From the NCBI RefSeq assembly GCF_000498095.1, contig NZ_AUTQ01000081.1, positions 60,709-110,800 of the forward strand: a stretch of 50,092 nt of DNA, in the 5' to 3' direction. Below, piece after piece: positions 17,563 to 25,989 of the stretch (positions are counted from its first letter, which is position 1; each line of letters opens with the position of its first letter). The stretch comes from Pseudoalteromonas sp. TB64. Lineage in GTDB: Bacteria; Pseudomonadota; Gammaproteobacteria; Enterobacterales; Alteromonadaceae. The notes beneath the pieces are model-generated. The model did no database searches and was not told the origin of the DNA. It saw only the letters and a list, made by a program, of their open reading frames with translations. Made by a program: the position numbers and the translations under genes.

Positions 17563-18597
17563 ATGCTTAAACCAATACCACACTTATTAAAAGCATTAAC
17601 AGTATGCTTTATTACAATAGGTTTAGTTGCCTGTAATAGCGACAGCGAAGAGGTAATAATAGAAGAAGACAGCATTGTTGTTGATGACAGTTCAAGCGAT
17701 TCAGACACAACAACCGAAACCATTGTAGAGGTAGATCCATTTAACTTTGAAAGTGGCGCACTCGTTTCATCAATCACAACCGAAACATGTACATTAAGTA
17801 ATGGCGATGAAGCATCTTGTTATCGAATTGATATTGCTGGAGCACCTTCAAATTATGAAATTAGTTCGTTTTGCCCTAAAAATATTACCTCAACCGCTGA
17901 TGAAGCTGGCATTTGGTTTGACGGAAGCGGTGAAGTTTATGATATTACTGGTGACTTTATTTTAAGCCTACCTACGCTATATAACGACAGTAATTGGAAG
18001 TTATATGACGAAAGTACTGGTTTGGTTAATATAACCGACACAGAGGAATCATGTGAAGGCGCCGCCAGACCAGACGTAGAAGAGCAATACCAAAACCACT
18101 GTGTTGAATGCTCAATAGACTATGTTAATGGTGGTATATCTGCATCATTTTTAATTCCTATAACGCCGATTGCCGCAGCGCAAACAATTAATGTGGGTCG
18201 AGTTAATATTGGTTTAGCACTTAATGGTGTTGAACTAGCAGCACCAGCACCCGTTGACGCTATTTTAAGTGCTTATACCATTGCAGCATTTGACGATTGC
18301 GCGGGTCATATAAACTTAAATGAAGGTTATCACTATCACGGCGAAGCCGGATGCAGTCAAACTCAAATTCAATCAGATGGTCATTCTGCAATGATGGGCT
18401 ACGCGCTTGATGGATATGGCATATTTGGAATGCTAGATGATACAAATACAGAGCCTACAGATTTAGACTCGTGCCGTGGACATACAGATGAAACACGTGG
18501 TTATCACTATCATGCAGCGAGCGTATCAGAAAACATGTTTATTGGCTGCTTTAGAGGTGAAATTGCACTTACCGAAGATGAAACAGGACCACGATAA
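17563..18597 (+). CDS. YHYH-motif lipoprotein
   Basis: A 344-residue lipoprotein. The signal peptide ends in a lipobox LVAC with Cys24, followed by an acidic Ser/Asp/Glu-rich linker (about 25-58). The C-terminal part carries two YHYH motifs, at residues 256-259 (EGYHYHGEAGC) and 314-317 (RGYHYHAAS), which define the YHYH family and suggest metal, perhaps copper, binding. Several cysteine pairs could form disulfides. The function of the family is not established. A small Cys-rich secreted protein begins 2 bases after its stop, so the two are almost surely cotranscribed. Confidence 0.87.
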   Translation: MLKPIPHLLKALTVCFITIGLVACNSDSEEVIIEEDSIVVDDSSSDSDTTTETIVEVDPFNFESGALVSSITTETCTLSNGDEASCYRIDIAGAPSNYEISSFCPKNITSTADEAGIWFDGSGEVYDITGDFILSLPTLYNDSNWKLYDESTGLVNITDTEESCEGAARPDVEEQYQNHCVECSIDYVNGGISASFLIPITPIAAAQTINVGRVNIGLALNGVELAAPAPVDAILSAYTIAAFDDCAGHINLNEGYHYHGEAGCSQTQIQSDGHSAMMGYALDGYGIFGMLDDTNTEPTDLDSCRGHTDETRGYHYHAASVSENMFIGCFRGEIALTEDETGPR

Positions 18598-18599
18598 CA

Positions 18600-18896
18600 A
18601 TGAAAAAAATTAACTTTATAAAGTCACTTCTTGCTGGGATATTTATTAGCACTTCATTTTTTGCATTGAGCCATGCAGGACACGGCAGTAATGCCCCATG
18701 GGAAGCATGTGCAGACAAAAAACTTAACGACGATTGTACATATTCAATACATCATCAAAAAGCAACTGGCACTTGCCAAGCCATGAATGAAGTACTTATG
18801 TGTGTACGTAATCAACCTCTTGAAAATATAATAGAAAAAGCGACACAAAAGCCAGGTGAAAATAAAAGTGAATCAATTTTGCTTATCAAACAATAA
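18600..18896 (+). CDS. Small Cys-rich secreted protein, operon partner of YHYH lipoprotein
   Basis: A 98-residue protein with a signal peptide ending at LSHA (about residue 26). The mature part has four cysteines in the spacing C-x7-C-x13-C-x7-C, within APWEACADKKLNDDC and GTCQAMNEVLMC, so two disulfides are likely, followed by a charged tail. I have no name for the domain. It begins two bases after the YHYH stop and is followed by a terminator, which makes a two-gene unit. A role together with the YHYH protein, for example in periplasmic metal handling, is a guess from context and the His/Cys content. Confidence 0.75.
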   Translation: MKKINFIKSLLAGIFISTSFFALSHAGHGSNAPWEACADKKLNDDCTYSIHHQKATGTCQAMNEVLMCVRNQPLENIIEKATQKPGENKSESILLIKQ

Positions 18897-18920
18897 GTAA
18901 AATAGTATTAGCTACACGTT

Positions 18921-18952
18921 AAAAGCCTTAACTATAGTATGTTAAGGCTTTT
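18921..18952 (+). terminator. Rho-independent terminator of the YHYH operon
   Basis: A 12-bp perfect stem (18921-18932 / 18941-18952) with a terminal T-run lies 25 bases after the small Cys-rich gene. Confidence 0.8.
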
Positions 18953-19034
18953 TATCTAAAATGATTAGCGGGAGTAGTAGAAACCCCTTTATTTATCTGT
19001 TAAATTATTTAGTTAAATAATAATAATAACGAGA

Positions 19035-19073
19035 TCCCGTAAAACGGGACCGGCACGTCAGGGAAATAACGTG
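19035..19073 (+). promoter_or_regulatory. Two hairpins in the leader of the 19071 gene, the second covering its GTG start
   Basis: A 6-bp G/C-rich stem (19035-19040 / 19044-19049, TCCCGT with ACGGGA) is followed by a 5-bp stem CACGT (19054-19058) with ACGTG (19069-19073). The second places the AGGGAA ribosome-binding site in the loop and the GTG start codon in the stem. The regulatory meaning is inferred. Confidence 0.35.
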
Positions 19074-20174
19074 AGCACAACGTTCAAAATAGTTTTTAGT
19101 GGGCAACTAAATGATGATGCCGACATATCAAATGTTCAAAGCAAACTCAGTGAGTTTTTGAGTATTCCTCATTATATTGTCATAAAGTTATTTGATGGAA
19201 AAGCCTATGCTTTAGTAAAAAACTTAACGAGTATTGATGCTGTAAAAACAGAATCAAAACTTAAAGCCTTCGGTTTAATAACTAAAGTAGAACCGCAATT
19301 CCCAAGTGTGATCCCAACTGAAAAAAACACTGACAGTAAACAAATCATTCTTCATAAAGCGTCTGTTGATAGTGACAATTTAAATCGTGAAAAAACAGAT
19401 AGTGAACAACATAATCAACAAACAAATTCAGTAATTAAAGAGCCAATATCAAATACGGTTGCAGCAACAAATACTAAAAACAAATGGCTTACTCGTACAC
19501 TAAAAACGTCGCTTTATATTAACTACATCATACTTTTTATTTTAGTAATAAGTTCTATAGTCATCGCTTCAAAACTTATTACCAGTAACTTAGCTACAAA
19601 AAACAGTTCAAATGAAACAATCGAAAATTTTAGCTATACCCGTTATAAGCAATACTTAAACTACCAAAGCATTGCACCTGTTAATAACAACAGTGACGAG
19701 AAAATAAAAACAGATCAGCAGAAAATAAACGATTACTTTATTTTATTTTCACATTCAATAAATAACTACGCAGACACCGTTGGACAATTAAATATTGAAG
19801 CTATGGGTGGCGACAAACTAAAACAGCATTTACAAGAAATAGACGATTTAGGCCCGCAGTTTATGTTTTGGCAGCAGTTAACACGCTTAGCAAAAAACTT
19901 AAATGATGATGCACTGTACATGAGCCAATTTGAAAAAACAGATCCCGCTCAAATCCAATGGATAAATGCGATTGACTGGATAAGCCAGAGCTACATAAGA
20001 CAAAATCAAGATAAAAGCCAAAACCTCACACAACAAGCAGAACCTTTGCCCGTTGCTTTACAGAACAACAGTACCCTTACACTCAACTTAGTATTATTAA
20101 TTACTTTAATGTCGTTTTTAACGCTGCTAATTATTTTATTAAAAGGTAAATTGCGAAGAATTTCATATAACTAA
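19071..20174 (+). CDS. Two-TM protein of unknown function
   Basis: A 367-residue protein. Residues 1-75 form a small alpha/beta domain (FKIVFSGQL, VIKLFDGKAYALVKNL, ESKLKAFGLITKVEP) resembling the uncharacterised N-terminal domain found in many gammaproteobacterial membrane proteins. A polar Ser/Asn-rich linker leads to one transmembrane helix (about 148-168), a predicted periplasmic helical region (about 170-335) and a second helix (about 336-358), then a short basic tail. The start is GTG with AGGGAA upstream. I do not recognise a function. No operon partner; the following DNA holds a decayed gene. Confidence 0.65.
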   Translation: MSTTFKIVFSGQLNDDADISNVQSKLSEFLSIPHYIVIKLFDGKAYALVKNLTSIDAVKTESKLKAFGLITKVEPQFPSVIPTEKNTDSKQIILHKASVDSDNLNREKTDSEQHNQQTNSVIKEPISNTVAATNTKNKWLTRTLKTSLYINYIILFILVISSIVIASKLITSNLATKNSSNETIENFSYTRYKQYLNYQSIAPVNNNSDEKIKTDQQKINDYFILFSHSINNYADTVGQLNIEAMGGDKLKQHLQEIDDLGPQFMFWQQLTRLAKNLNDDALYMSQFEKTDPAQIQWINAIDWISQSYIRQNQDKSQNLTQQAEPLPVALQNNSTLTLNLVLLITLMSFLTLLIILLKGKLRRISYN

Positions 20175-20232
20175 ATATAAGAATGGAATGGCTTATTAGA
20201 GCCACGTGTCTGTAGTGGTACAGTCAAAGTAG

Positions 20233-20649
20233 TCAATACCCGAAGAATATGAGCATGCAACCATTTTTAATGTAGAGTACTTCTTGTCGGTACATACCGG
20301 CATCTTTTACTAAGCATTTCATCATTAACAAATGGGCATCTAACAGGTGTTTACCGTTAGCAGCTTGCCATTGAGTTAAAGCTTCATATGTACTAATTGC
20401 ATTATGCGCTTCTTGGACTTTTTTAGGTGGAGCTATAACCCGTTTACCATTTAGTATTACGGTTATTTGTTGTTGCGTGAGCGTACTCGCCACTATAGCA
20501 AGTGAGACTTGAACAGTGCGCATACGGTTTATTTTACGCAAGCGTAATAGTTTATCTTGCTCTTGCTGTATAGATAGCCACCCTATTAGCTCACTAATTT
20601 TGGCAACTAAAGTTAGTATTTTATTGGTAAGAGTAAAAGGCGGGTGTAT
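20233..20649 (-). pseudogene. Fic family protein, N-terminal remnant
   Basis: The minus strand encodes the N-terminal half of a Fic (AMP-transferase) protein without a good start: IHPPFTLTNKILTLVAKISELIG, read from 20649 in two parts (IHPPFTLTNKIL, TLVAKISELIG), then EQDKLLRLRKINRMRTVQ, ITVILNGKRVIAPPKKVQEA, and LLDAHLLMMKCLVKDAGMYR. An in-frame stop sits immediately before the Ile, the usual S/EG inhibitory-helix motif reads IVASTLT, and the frame ends about 15 residues after the AGMYR motif, so the catalytic HPFxxGNGR motif is missing. Genes of this type normally run to about 370 residues. It is a remnant, next to ssrA, a frequent integration site. Confidence 0.8.
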
Positions 20650-20757
20650 TTAGGCATTATTTATACTTATTCACCTGAAGTTGATATTTTATAACAACTC
20701 TAAGCTAGCATCTAAAATTTTGATTTGTATAGTAAAACGACAGTTTAAATCGTTTTC

Positions 20758-20798
20758 ATAAAAAAACCCGTTTATCTGAGTTATCAAATAAACGGGTT
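20758..20798 (-). terminator. ssrA: Rho-independent terminator of ssrA
   Basis: An 11-bp perfect stem (20765-20775 / 20788-20798), followed on the minus strand by a T-run, lies 39 bases beyond the mature 3' end of tmRNA. A second weaker hairpin (20734-20740 / 20750-20756) follows. Confidence 0.85.
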
Positions 20799-20836
20799 AA
20801 TTATGGTTTTAAGATAACGAGTCTAAAAACCTTTAT

Positions 20837-21193
20837 TGGTGGAGCTGGGGGGATTTGAACCCCCGTCCGAAAAGCCTCGACCGTCGGTACTACATGCTTA
20901 GTATTGTCATTTAATTAACCTTTAAGTCCCGGACAAACACGGTAAGTAAAGGCGAGGCCGCTTGGTTTTAGCGCTTCAACCCCGGCCAGGGTTTCCGTCG
21001 CGATCAGGTGTTAGGGTGACACTCCAAAATCTAGTCCACAAGAATACGTAGAAGGAGCGCTAGCGAGCCTAAGCTGCTAGAGAGTAGTTATCGTCGTTTG
21101 CGATTACTTTAGGTTGCGGCTGTTTAACGAGGCAAACCGCACCTCGACATGCACCTTGGGCGTCTTGAATTCCGTCGAATCCTAATCAGCCCC
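20837..21193 (-). ncRNA. ssrA: Transfer-messenger RNA (tmRNA)
   Basis: A 357-base tmRNA, which rescues stalled ribosomes by acting as alanyl-tRNA and then as a short message. The 5' end GGGGCTGATTAGGATTCGAC and 3' end GGTTCAAATCCCCCCAGCTC followed by CACCA pair to form the tRNA-like acceptor and T arm. The resume codon GCA is at 21101-21099 and the tag reading frame (21101 to 21069) encodes ANDDNYSLAA and a TAG stop, a typical ClpXP-recognised LAA ending. The CCA is encoded. It is a one-piece form. Its promoter and terminator are listed separately. Confidence 0.98.
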
Positions 21194-21225
21194 TGAATCA
21201 GTAAACTCATTCAGAGCGTGCAAGC

Positions 21226-21255
21226 AGTATAACCGAGTAACGTCCTGATACTCAA
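21226..21255 (-). promoter_or_regulatory. ssrA: Sigma-70 promoter of ssrA
   Basis: On the minus strand TTGAGT (21255-21250), an 18-base spacer and TATACT (21231-21226) precede the mature tmRNA 5' end by about 33 bases, which leaves a short precursor leader for RNase P removal. Confidence 0.6.
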
Positions 21256-21473
21256 GGGGTAAGCCACTTTTATTTTATTGATTGATATTAACTGAGCAGT
21301 AAATATCCATTAACGTATAAATAGCAAAGCAATTGAACAACATTTGCTTAACATAGCCACTTAGTTATGCTCAAATAGGGAGTTGCTTTTTTAATGGCAG
21401 GTAGAACTTTTGTCTTAAAGCAACAGGGGTAATATAAAAATAATAACAGGCATATTAAGTAGGGAATAAATAA

Positions 21474-23099
21474 ATGTCGGTTTTTTCATTTGATCAAAAA
21501 TCGGGGGACTTGTCTTTAATACAACATCCTGTCGATAGTGGTTTTCCGGTAAATGGTACACAATTGATTGAGTTACTAGAGCAATCGCCTTATTGTGAAT
21601 TTGAAGTTATTTCGGTCAATATCGGAAAGCTTTTTGCCCAAAGTAAAAACTATCAAGAAGAGTCATTGATTATTGCCAAAGCCGTTAAAGCATCAATAAT
21701 TATTAATGTTGATGAAAAAAACATGATAGCGCAAGCAACTATTATCACTGCAAAAGGCGGTGCTTTACTCTCAATGGAGGATGCCCAAAAAGCACTTGCT
21801 GATACAGGTGTTAAAAAAGGTATTAGCCCTCGTGCATTAGATACATTTTTAGGGCAACAATTTGAGCAGCCAGCTGGTAGCTCTTACAGTGCTGTAATAG
21901 CCCATGGGCGTAATCCTAAAAAAGGCAGCGATGCCAAATTTGTTCGTTTATGCTCAACGGCCCAAGACCGAGTACTCAGCCCTCAAGCTAAAGAAGGCGG
22001 CAAGGTTGATATGAAAAACCTTGGTGCAATTATTACAGTAAAACCAGGTGCACCTCTTATGCAACGTGTAGCAGCTACTCTTGGAGAGGATGGGTATACT
22101 GTATTTGGTGATTTAATTCCCGCAAGCCCAGGCAATGAACTACAATTACAGCCATTCGAAGGTACCAAAATAGATCCAAATAACCCAAACATGCTGATAG
22201 CCGATTGCAAGGGCGTTCCTGTTGCACTTCCTCGTGGAATGCGTGTTGATGATGTTTTATGTTTTGATAATATTGATGTGAGTACAGGTCATGTTGATTT
22301 TGATGGCAGTGTAATTATCAGCGGCGATATAAAAGATGGTATGCGTGTTAAGGCAAATGGCGATATCACAGTTTTGGGATTTGTTGAATCAGGTATTATT
22401 GAAAGTAAAAGTGCTGTAACTATTATGCAAGGTGCAATTGGTCGTAAGCGTGAAAACGAAGAGGTATTTACATGTTTTATTACCGCTCAGCGAACAATTT
22501 CGATTGGTTATGCTCAATATTGCCAAATAAAAACAGAACAGGATTTACTTATAGAACGTCAATCTCTGCATTGTGATTTAAGTGCAAAACGATTAATACG
22601 TGTAGGAAAAGCAAATAATCCGCGTGGTAAAATTATTGGCGGTAATATTTTAGATGCCATGCATATAGAACTTGGTGAACTAGGTGCTCCTGCTGGTACT
22701 AAAACACGTGTTTTTTTGGCTCAGCATTGGTACGAACTTCGTCAAAAACAAACTCAAATTGCTGATTTTGAAAAAGTACTCGCGAATAAATCTACTGCCC
22801 TAGAGCTCGCGCGAGTAAAAGCGAATAAAATACAAGTTCCTGCTCAACGTCAGCTTTTTTTAGATAAAATAATTGCTAATGAGCACCATATACAAACTCG
22901 TTCAACTCAAGTAAAAAAACAAAAATCACTGATTAAACAAAAAATGACTCAGTTATTAGCCACCAGTCGTTTAAAAGTGAATGAACAGATGCATCCGGGC
23001 GTGGAGCTTAAAATAGCGAAAGAATCAAAGCAGTTTTCGCGTATTTATCCGCCCCATTTAGTAAAACTAAGTGAAGGTAAAATTACTCAGTCGTTTTAG
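21474..23099 (+). CDS. FapA/DUF342 family polymerising protein
   Basis: A 541-residue cytoplasmic protein of the FapA (DUF342) family. The family core is seen at about residues 170-410: [37 protein letters not shown], then a beta-helix-like series of strands ([24 protein letters not shown] quoted in parts: [31 protein letters not shown]). A C-terminal coiled coil spans about 415-500. FapA proteins have a right-handed beta-helix and affect membrane or flagellar assembly in some Vibrio and Bacillus relatives; the exact role here is unknown. The neighbour motY suggests a motility link, but that is inference. Its 3' end overlaps rnt, which is convergent, by 17 bases. Confidence 0.88.
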   Translation: MSVFSFDQKSGDLSLIQHPVDSGFPVNGTQLIELLEQSPYCEFEVISVNIGKLFAQSKNYQEESLIIAKAVKASIIINVDEKNMIAQATIITAKGGALLSMEDAQKALADTGVKKGISPRALDTFLGQQFEQPAGSSYSAVIAHGRNPKKGSDAKFVRLCSTAQDRVLSPQAKEGGKVDMKNLGAIITVKPGAPLMQRVAATLGEDGYTVFGDLIPASPGNELQLQPFEGTKIDPNNPNMLIADCKGVPVALPRGMRVDDVLCFDNIDVSTGHVDFDGSVIISGDIKDGMRVKANGDITVLGFVESGIIESKSAVTIMQGAIGRKRENEEVFTCFITAQRTISIGYAQYCQIKTEQDLLIERQSLHCDLSAKRLIRVGKANNPRGKIIGGNILDAMHIELGELGAPAGTKTRVFLAQHWYELRQKQTQIADFEKVLANKSTALELARVKANKIQVPAQRQLFLDKIIANEHHIQTRSTQVKKQKSLIKQKMTQLLATSRLKVNEQMHPGVELKIAKESKQFSRIYPPHLVKLSEGKITQSF

Positions 23100-23781
23100 C
23101 ATCGTCGCCATTAATATCGTCAGCTTCTAGTTCTGCGTCATTATCTTCTAGTGGCGCTAATGGCCAACCACCAAGTTGCTGCCAACGATTTACGATTAAA
23201 CAATAAAGTTCAGCTGTACGCTCTGTATCGTAAAGCGCCGAATGAGCTTGGCTATTATCAAATTCAATACCCGCTGCACGACAAGCTTTTGCCAATACTG
23301 TTTGTCCTAATGCTAATCCTGCAAGTGTGGTTGTATCAAAGCTTACAAATGGATGAAATGGCGTGCGCTTAATATTATTACGCTCTATTGCAGCATTTAA
23401 AAAGCCATGATCAAATGCGGCATTGTGCGCCACAATTACAGAGCGCTGACATCCGGCTGCTTTTTGTGCTTTACGCACAACTTTACAAATATCTTTAATA
23501 ACTTCATCTTCAGGTAAGGCACCGCGCAATGGCGAGAATGGGTCTATACCATTAAACTCTATAGCAGCTTGCTCTATATTAGCGCCTTCGAAAGGTTCTA
23601 CATGAAAATGCACGGTATGATCTATGCTAAGCAACCCTTCGTCATCCATTTTTAAAACAGAAACAGCAATTTCTAATAAAGCATCGGTGTTTTTGTTAAA
23701 ACCTGCGGTTTCAACATCAATAACCACTGGAAAAAAGCCGCGAAAGCGTTTTGCGAAAAGTGTTTGCTCAGTATTTGCCAT
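23083..23781 (-). CDS. rnt: Ribonuclease T
   Basis: A 232-residue DEDDh 3'-5' exoribonuclease that trims the 3' ends of tRNAs and other stable RNAs, including CCA turnover. The catalytic motifs are Exo [11 protein letters not shown] (about 17-26), the Exo II region around [12 protein letters not shown] (about 121-132), and Exo [17 protein letters not shown] (about 187-200) with the His. An upstream in-frame extension to 23853 exists, but [13 protein letters not shown] at 23781 is the normal family start. It is divergent from motY, the arrangement found in Vibrio. The tail is acidic ([11 protein letters not shown]). Confidence 0.94.
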   Translation of the reverse strand: MANTEQTLFAKRFRGFFPVVIDVETAGFNKNTDALLEIAVSVLKMDDEGLLSIDHTVHFHVEPFEGANIEQAAIEFNGIDPFSPLRGALPEDEVIKDICKVVRKAQKAAGCQRSVIVAHNAAFDHGFLNAAIERNNIKRTPFHPFVSFDTTTLAGLALGQTVLAKACRAAGIEFDNSQAHSALYDTERTAELYCLIVNRWQQLGGWPLAPLEDNDAELEADDINGDDAKTTE

Positions 23782-23988
23782 AGTATTCTTGGTTTGTAGG
23801 TATAAGCCCTCTATTATGTCAAAAGTGAGGGCCTTTCGGCTAGTAGCTTGCAAGATTAATTACACCTAAAATTATAGGCATGTAATTTGCTTTAAATTCA
23901 TAGCTAGCTAAGCGTAATTTACTTTTAATAGTAATTATGCTGCATTTTGCCAAATTATTGGCATGCCTGATTTATTGGAGAGTACCCC

Positions 23989-24867
23989 ATGACTTTTAAG
24001 TTGTTATTTATTAGCCTAAGTATAACCGGTGCACTGTTAAACGGTAGCGCCGACGCTGCTATGCGCCAATACACTGCAAACCAAGACAACTCTAATTGGG
24101 ACTTAGTTAAAACAACGCGCTTACAATGCCAATTAAATCATGAAGTTCCATATTATGGTGAAGCCATTTTTAAAGCTTCAGCAAGTAAAAACAAAAACCT
24201 AACCTTTAATTTAGATATGGTTGTACGCCCAGATAATTACGCTATTGCTGGTTTAAAAGCAGTTCCACCGTCTTGGCGAGCAGGCTTACCGGCCCGTGAT
24301 ATTGCTAACATGAAACTACTTAAAAAGTTTGACGGTGAACTTGGCAACAAAACAGCTTGGGAAATGCTAACCGAACTAGAAAAGGGCTACTACCCTACTT
24401 TTTACTATCAAGACTGGCAAAACAGTGCCGATAAAATTGCCGTTGGTATATCGAGCGTTAATTTTAAACAAGCTTATTGGGCGTTTTTACAGTGTCGGGA
24501 TGAGTTACTTCCCTATAGCTTCGAAGATATTTCATTTACTGTTATGAACTATCAATCGAACAGCAGTAAATTAACTAAGTCATCTCAACAACGTTTAAAT
24601 AAAATTGCTGAATATTTAAAAAATGACGCAAGTATTGAATCTATTAGTATTGATTCATATACCGATAGCTACGGTGGACGTTGGAATAACTTAGATCTTT
24701 CGCGCAAGCGTGCTAAAACAATAAAAGATTACATGGTGAGTTTGGGTGTAGATGAAGCAAAAGTTCAAACAACTGGTTTAGGCGAAAAACGCTTTGTAGA
24801 TACCAACGACAATATTTTAGGTCGCGACAAAAACCGCCGTTTAATTATTCAAATAGCTAAAATGTAA
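23989..24867 (+). CDS. motY: Sodium-driven flagellar motor protein MotY
   Basis: A 292-residue periplasmic protein. Signal peptide at 1-23 (ending SADA), an N-terminal MotY domain (about 24-155, containing LQCQLNHEVPYYGEAIF and WRAGLPARDIANMKLLKKFDG quoted in parts: WRAGLPARDI, ANMKLLKKFDG), then an OmpA-type peptidoglycan-binding domain (about 175-290) with SIDSYTDSYGG and LDLSRKRAKTI. MotY forms the T-ring around the basal body and helps assemble the PomA/PomB stator in sodium-driven polar flagella. It is divergent from rnt, as in Vibrio. The family call is strong because both domains are present in the expected order and length. Confidence 0.93.
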   Translation: MTFKLLFISLSITGALLNGSADAAMRQYTANQDNSNWDLVKTTRLQCQLNHEVPYYGEAIFKASASKNKNLTFNLDMVVRPDNYAIAGLKAVPPSWRAGLPARDIANMKLLKKFDGELGNKTAWEMLTELEKGYYPTFYYQDWQNSADKIAVGISSVNFKQAYWAFLQCRDELLPYSFEDISFTVMNYQSNSSKLTKSSQQRLNKIAEYLKNDASIESISIDSYTDSYGGRWNNLDLSRKRAKTIKDYMVSLGVDEAKVQTTGLGEKRFVDTNDNILGRDKNRRLIIQIAKM

Positions 24868-24880
24868 TACTGAAGGGCAT

Positions 24881-25777
24881 TTAGCCCTTAATGTTTAATT
24901 TATTTCGCTTAAAAAATTTATCACCAAATTGAAATACACCTAAGCTAATTAAAATAATAACAGCACCAATAATTAGCTCCTTACTAAGTGATTCGTTATT
25001 AAGCAAAGCACCCAAGCCTAAAGCAAAACTTGGCGTAATAAGTGTAGTAAGCGATACCGTACTAGCATTTAGGTTTTGCAATACATGAAAGTAAGCTAAA
25101 GCCCCTATTAGCGACCCAAATATACCCAAGTAACCAATAGCCCATAAAGACTTAGCACTCCAACTATCTATATGTAATTCACCATCAAGCAACCACCAAG
25201 CCATAAAAAATAAGGGAGTTACAAAAACTAAAGCACCAAATGTGGTCGCCATAGGATGAATTGCTATTTGTACACGTTTTATCATCACGCCACTTAAACT
25301 AAAAAAACACACAGCCATAAACACATACAGTAAGCCTAGCCCTTGAGTTTGTGAGTTTTGTACTTGGTTATAACTTACAAAATATAAGCCGATTAAAGCG
25401 CACGCTAACGAAGCTAACTTAATTGGACTAAATTTAGGTTCATTTAATAACTGTTGAGCAAGCAACCCCGACAAAATAGGCGCCAAGCCAAACATAAGCG
25501 AAATAATACCTGAAGGGACTGTTTTAGCTGCCATATAACTCAGTAACATGCCGCCAAAAATACCTATACTCGAATAAAAATAAAGTAGGCATGCATTTTT
25601 ACTCCAAGGCACTCTAATGTTTGTAATGGCAACAATTAAGCCACCCAAAAACAATCCCACCAGCATACGCATTAATACAGCAAGCGTTGGCGATACAGTT
25701 TCACTACTCCATACAATACCCAGCGGAGTAGTAGACCATATAAGAACCATTAAAAAATACGATACTTTAATTGGCAC
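24881..25777 (-). CDS. EamA/DMT superfamily transporter
   Basis: A 298-residue protein with about ten transmembrane helices in two EamA repeats of five (about 1-135 and 145-285). The first repeat starts VLIWSTTPLGIVWSSE, with the typical PTLAVLMRMLVGLFL helix; the second ends with STVSLTTLITPSFALGLGALLNNE, in parts STVSLTTLITP and SFALGLGALLNNE. DMT family members export amino acids and other metabolites; the substrate here cannot be predicted. It is transcribed from its own start, between motY and the amino-acid permease. Confidence 0.9.
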   Translation of the reverse strand: MPIKVSYFLMVLIWSTTPLGIVWSSETVSPTLAVLMRMLVGLFLGGLIVAITNIRVPWSKNACLLYFYSSIGIFGGMLLSYMAAKTVPSGIISLMFGLAPILSGLLAQQLLNEPKFSPIKLASLACALIGLYFVSYNQVQNSQTQGLGLLYVFMAVCFFSLSGVMIKRVQIAIHPMATTFGALVFVTPLFFMAWWLLDGELHIDSWSAKSLWAIGYLGIFGSLIGALAYFHVLQNLNASTVSLTTLITPSFALGLGALLNNESLSKELIIGAVIILISLGVFQFGDKFFKRNKLNIKG

Positions 25778-25989
25778 GCGCCATTCCTTGCTAAGTAATT
25801 AAAATAAATGATGTTAAATTATACATTTAAAATGCTGATTGATACTTACTTAATCACTTTTTAATATGTTAAAAAACAGTTTTAAATTAGAAGCTGCGGT
25901 TTAATTGCAGTATTTTATTACAAAACTATTTAAGTTTTGGCAAACTAGTTATATCGTGCATATCTCTCACGATTTATCAGGATTATTAA

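Noticed and set aside
20837..21193. A tRNA gene, suggested by the GGTTCAAATCCCCCC T arm and CCA end
   Set aside because: The segment is the 3' tRNA-like part of tmRNA, with its 5' partner 330 bases away and a tag-encoding frame between.
23782..23853. Extra N-terminal 24 residues on RNase T
   Set aside because: They are not part of the RNase T family, and the ATG at 23781 gives the standard N-terminus.
25800..25989. TyrR box upstream of the aromatic permease
   Set aside because: TGTTAAA-like pieces are present but no arrangement fits TGTAAA-N6-TTTACA closely.
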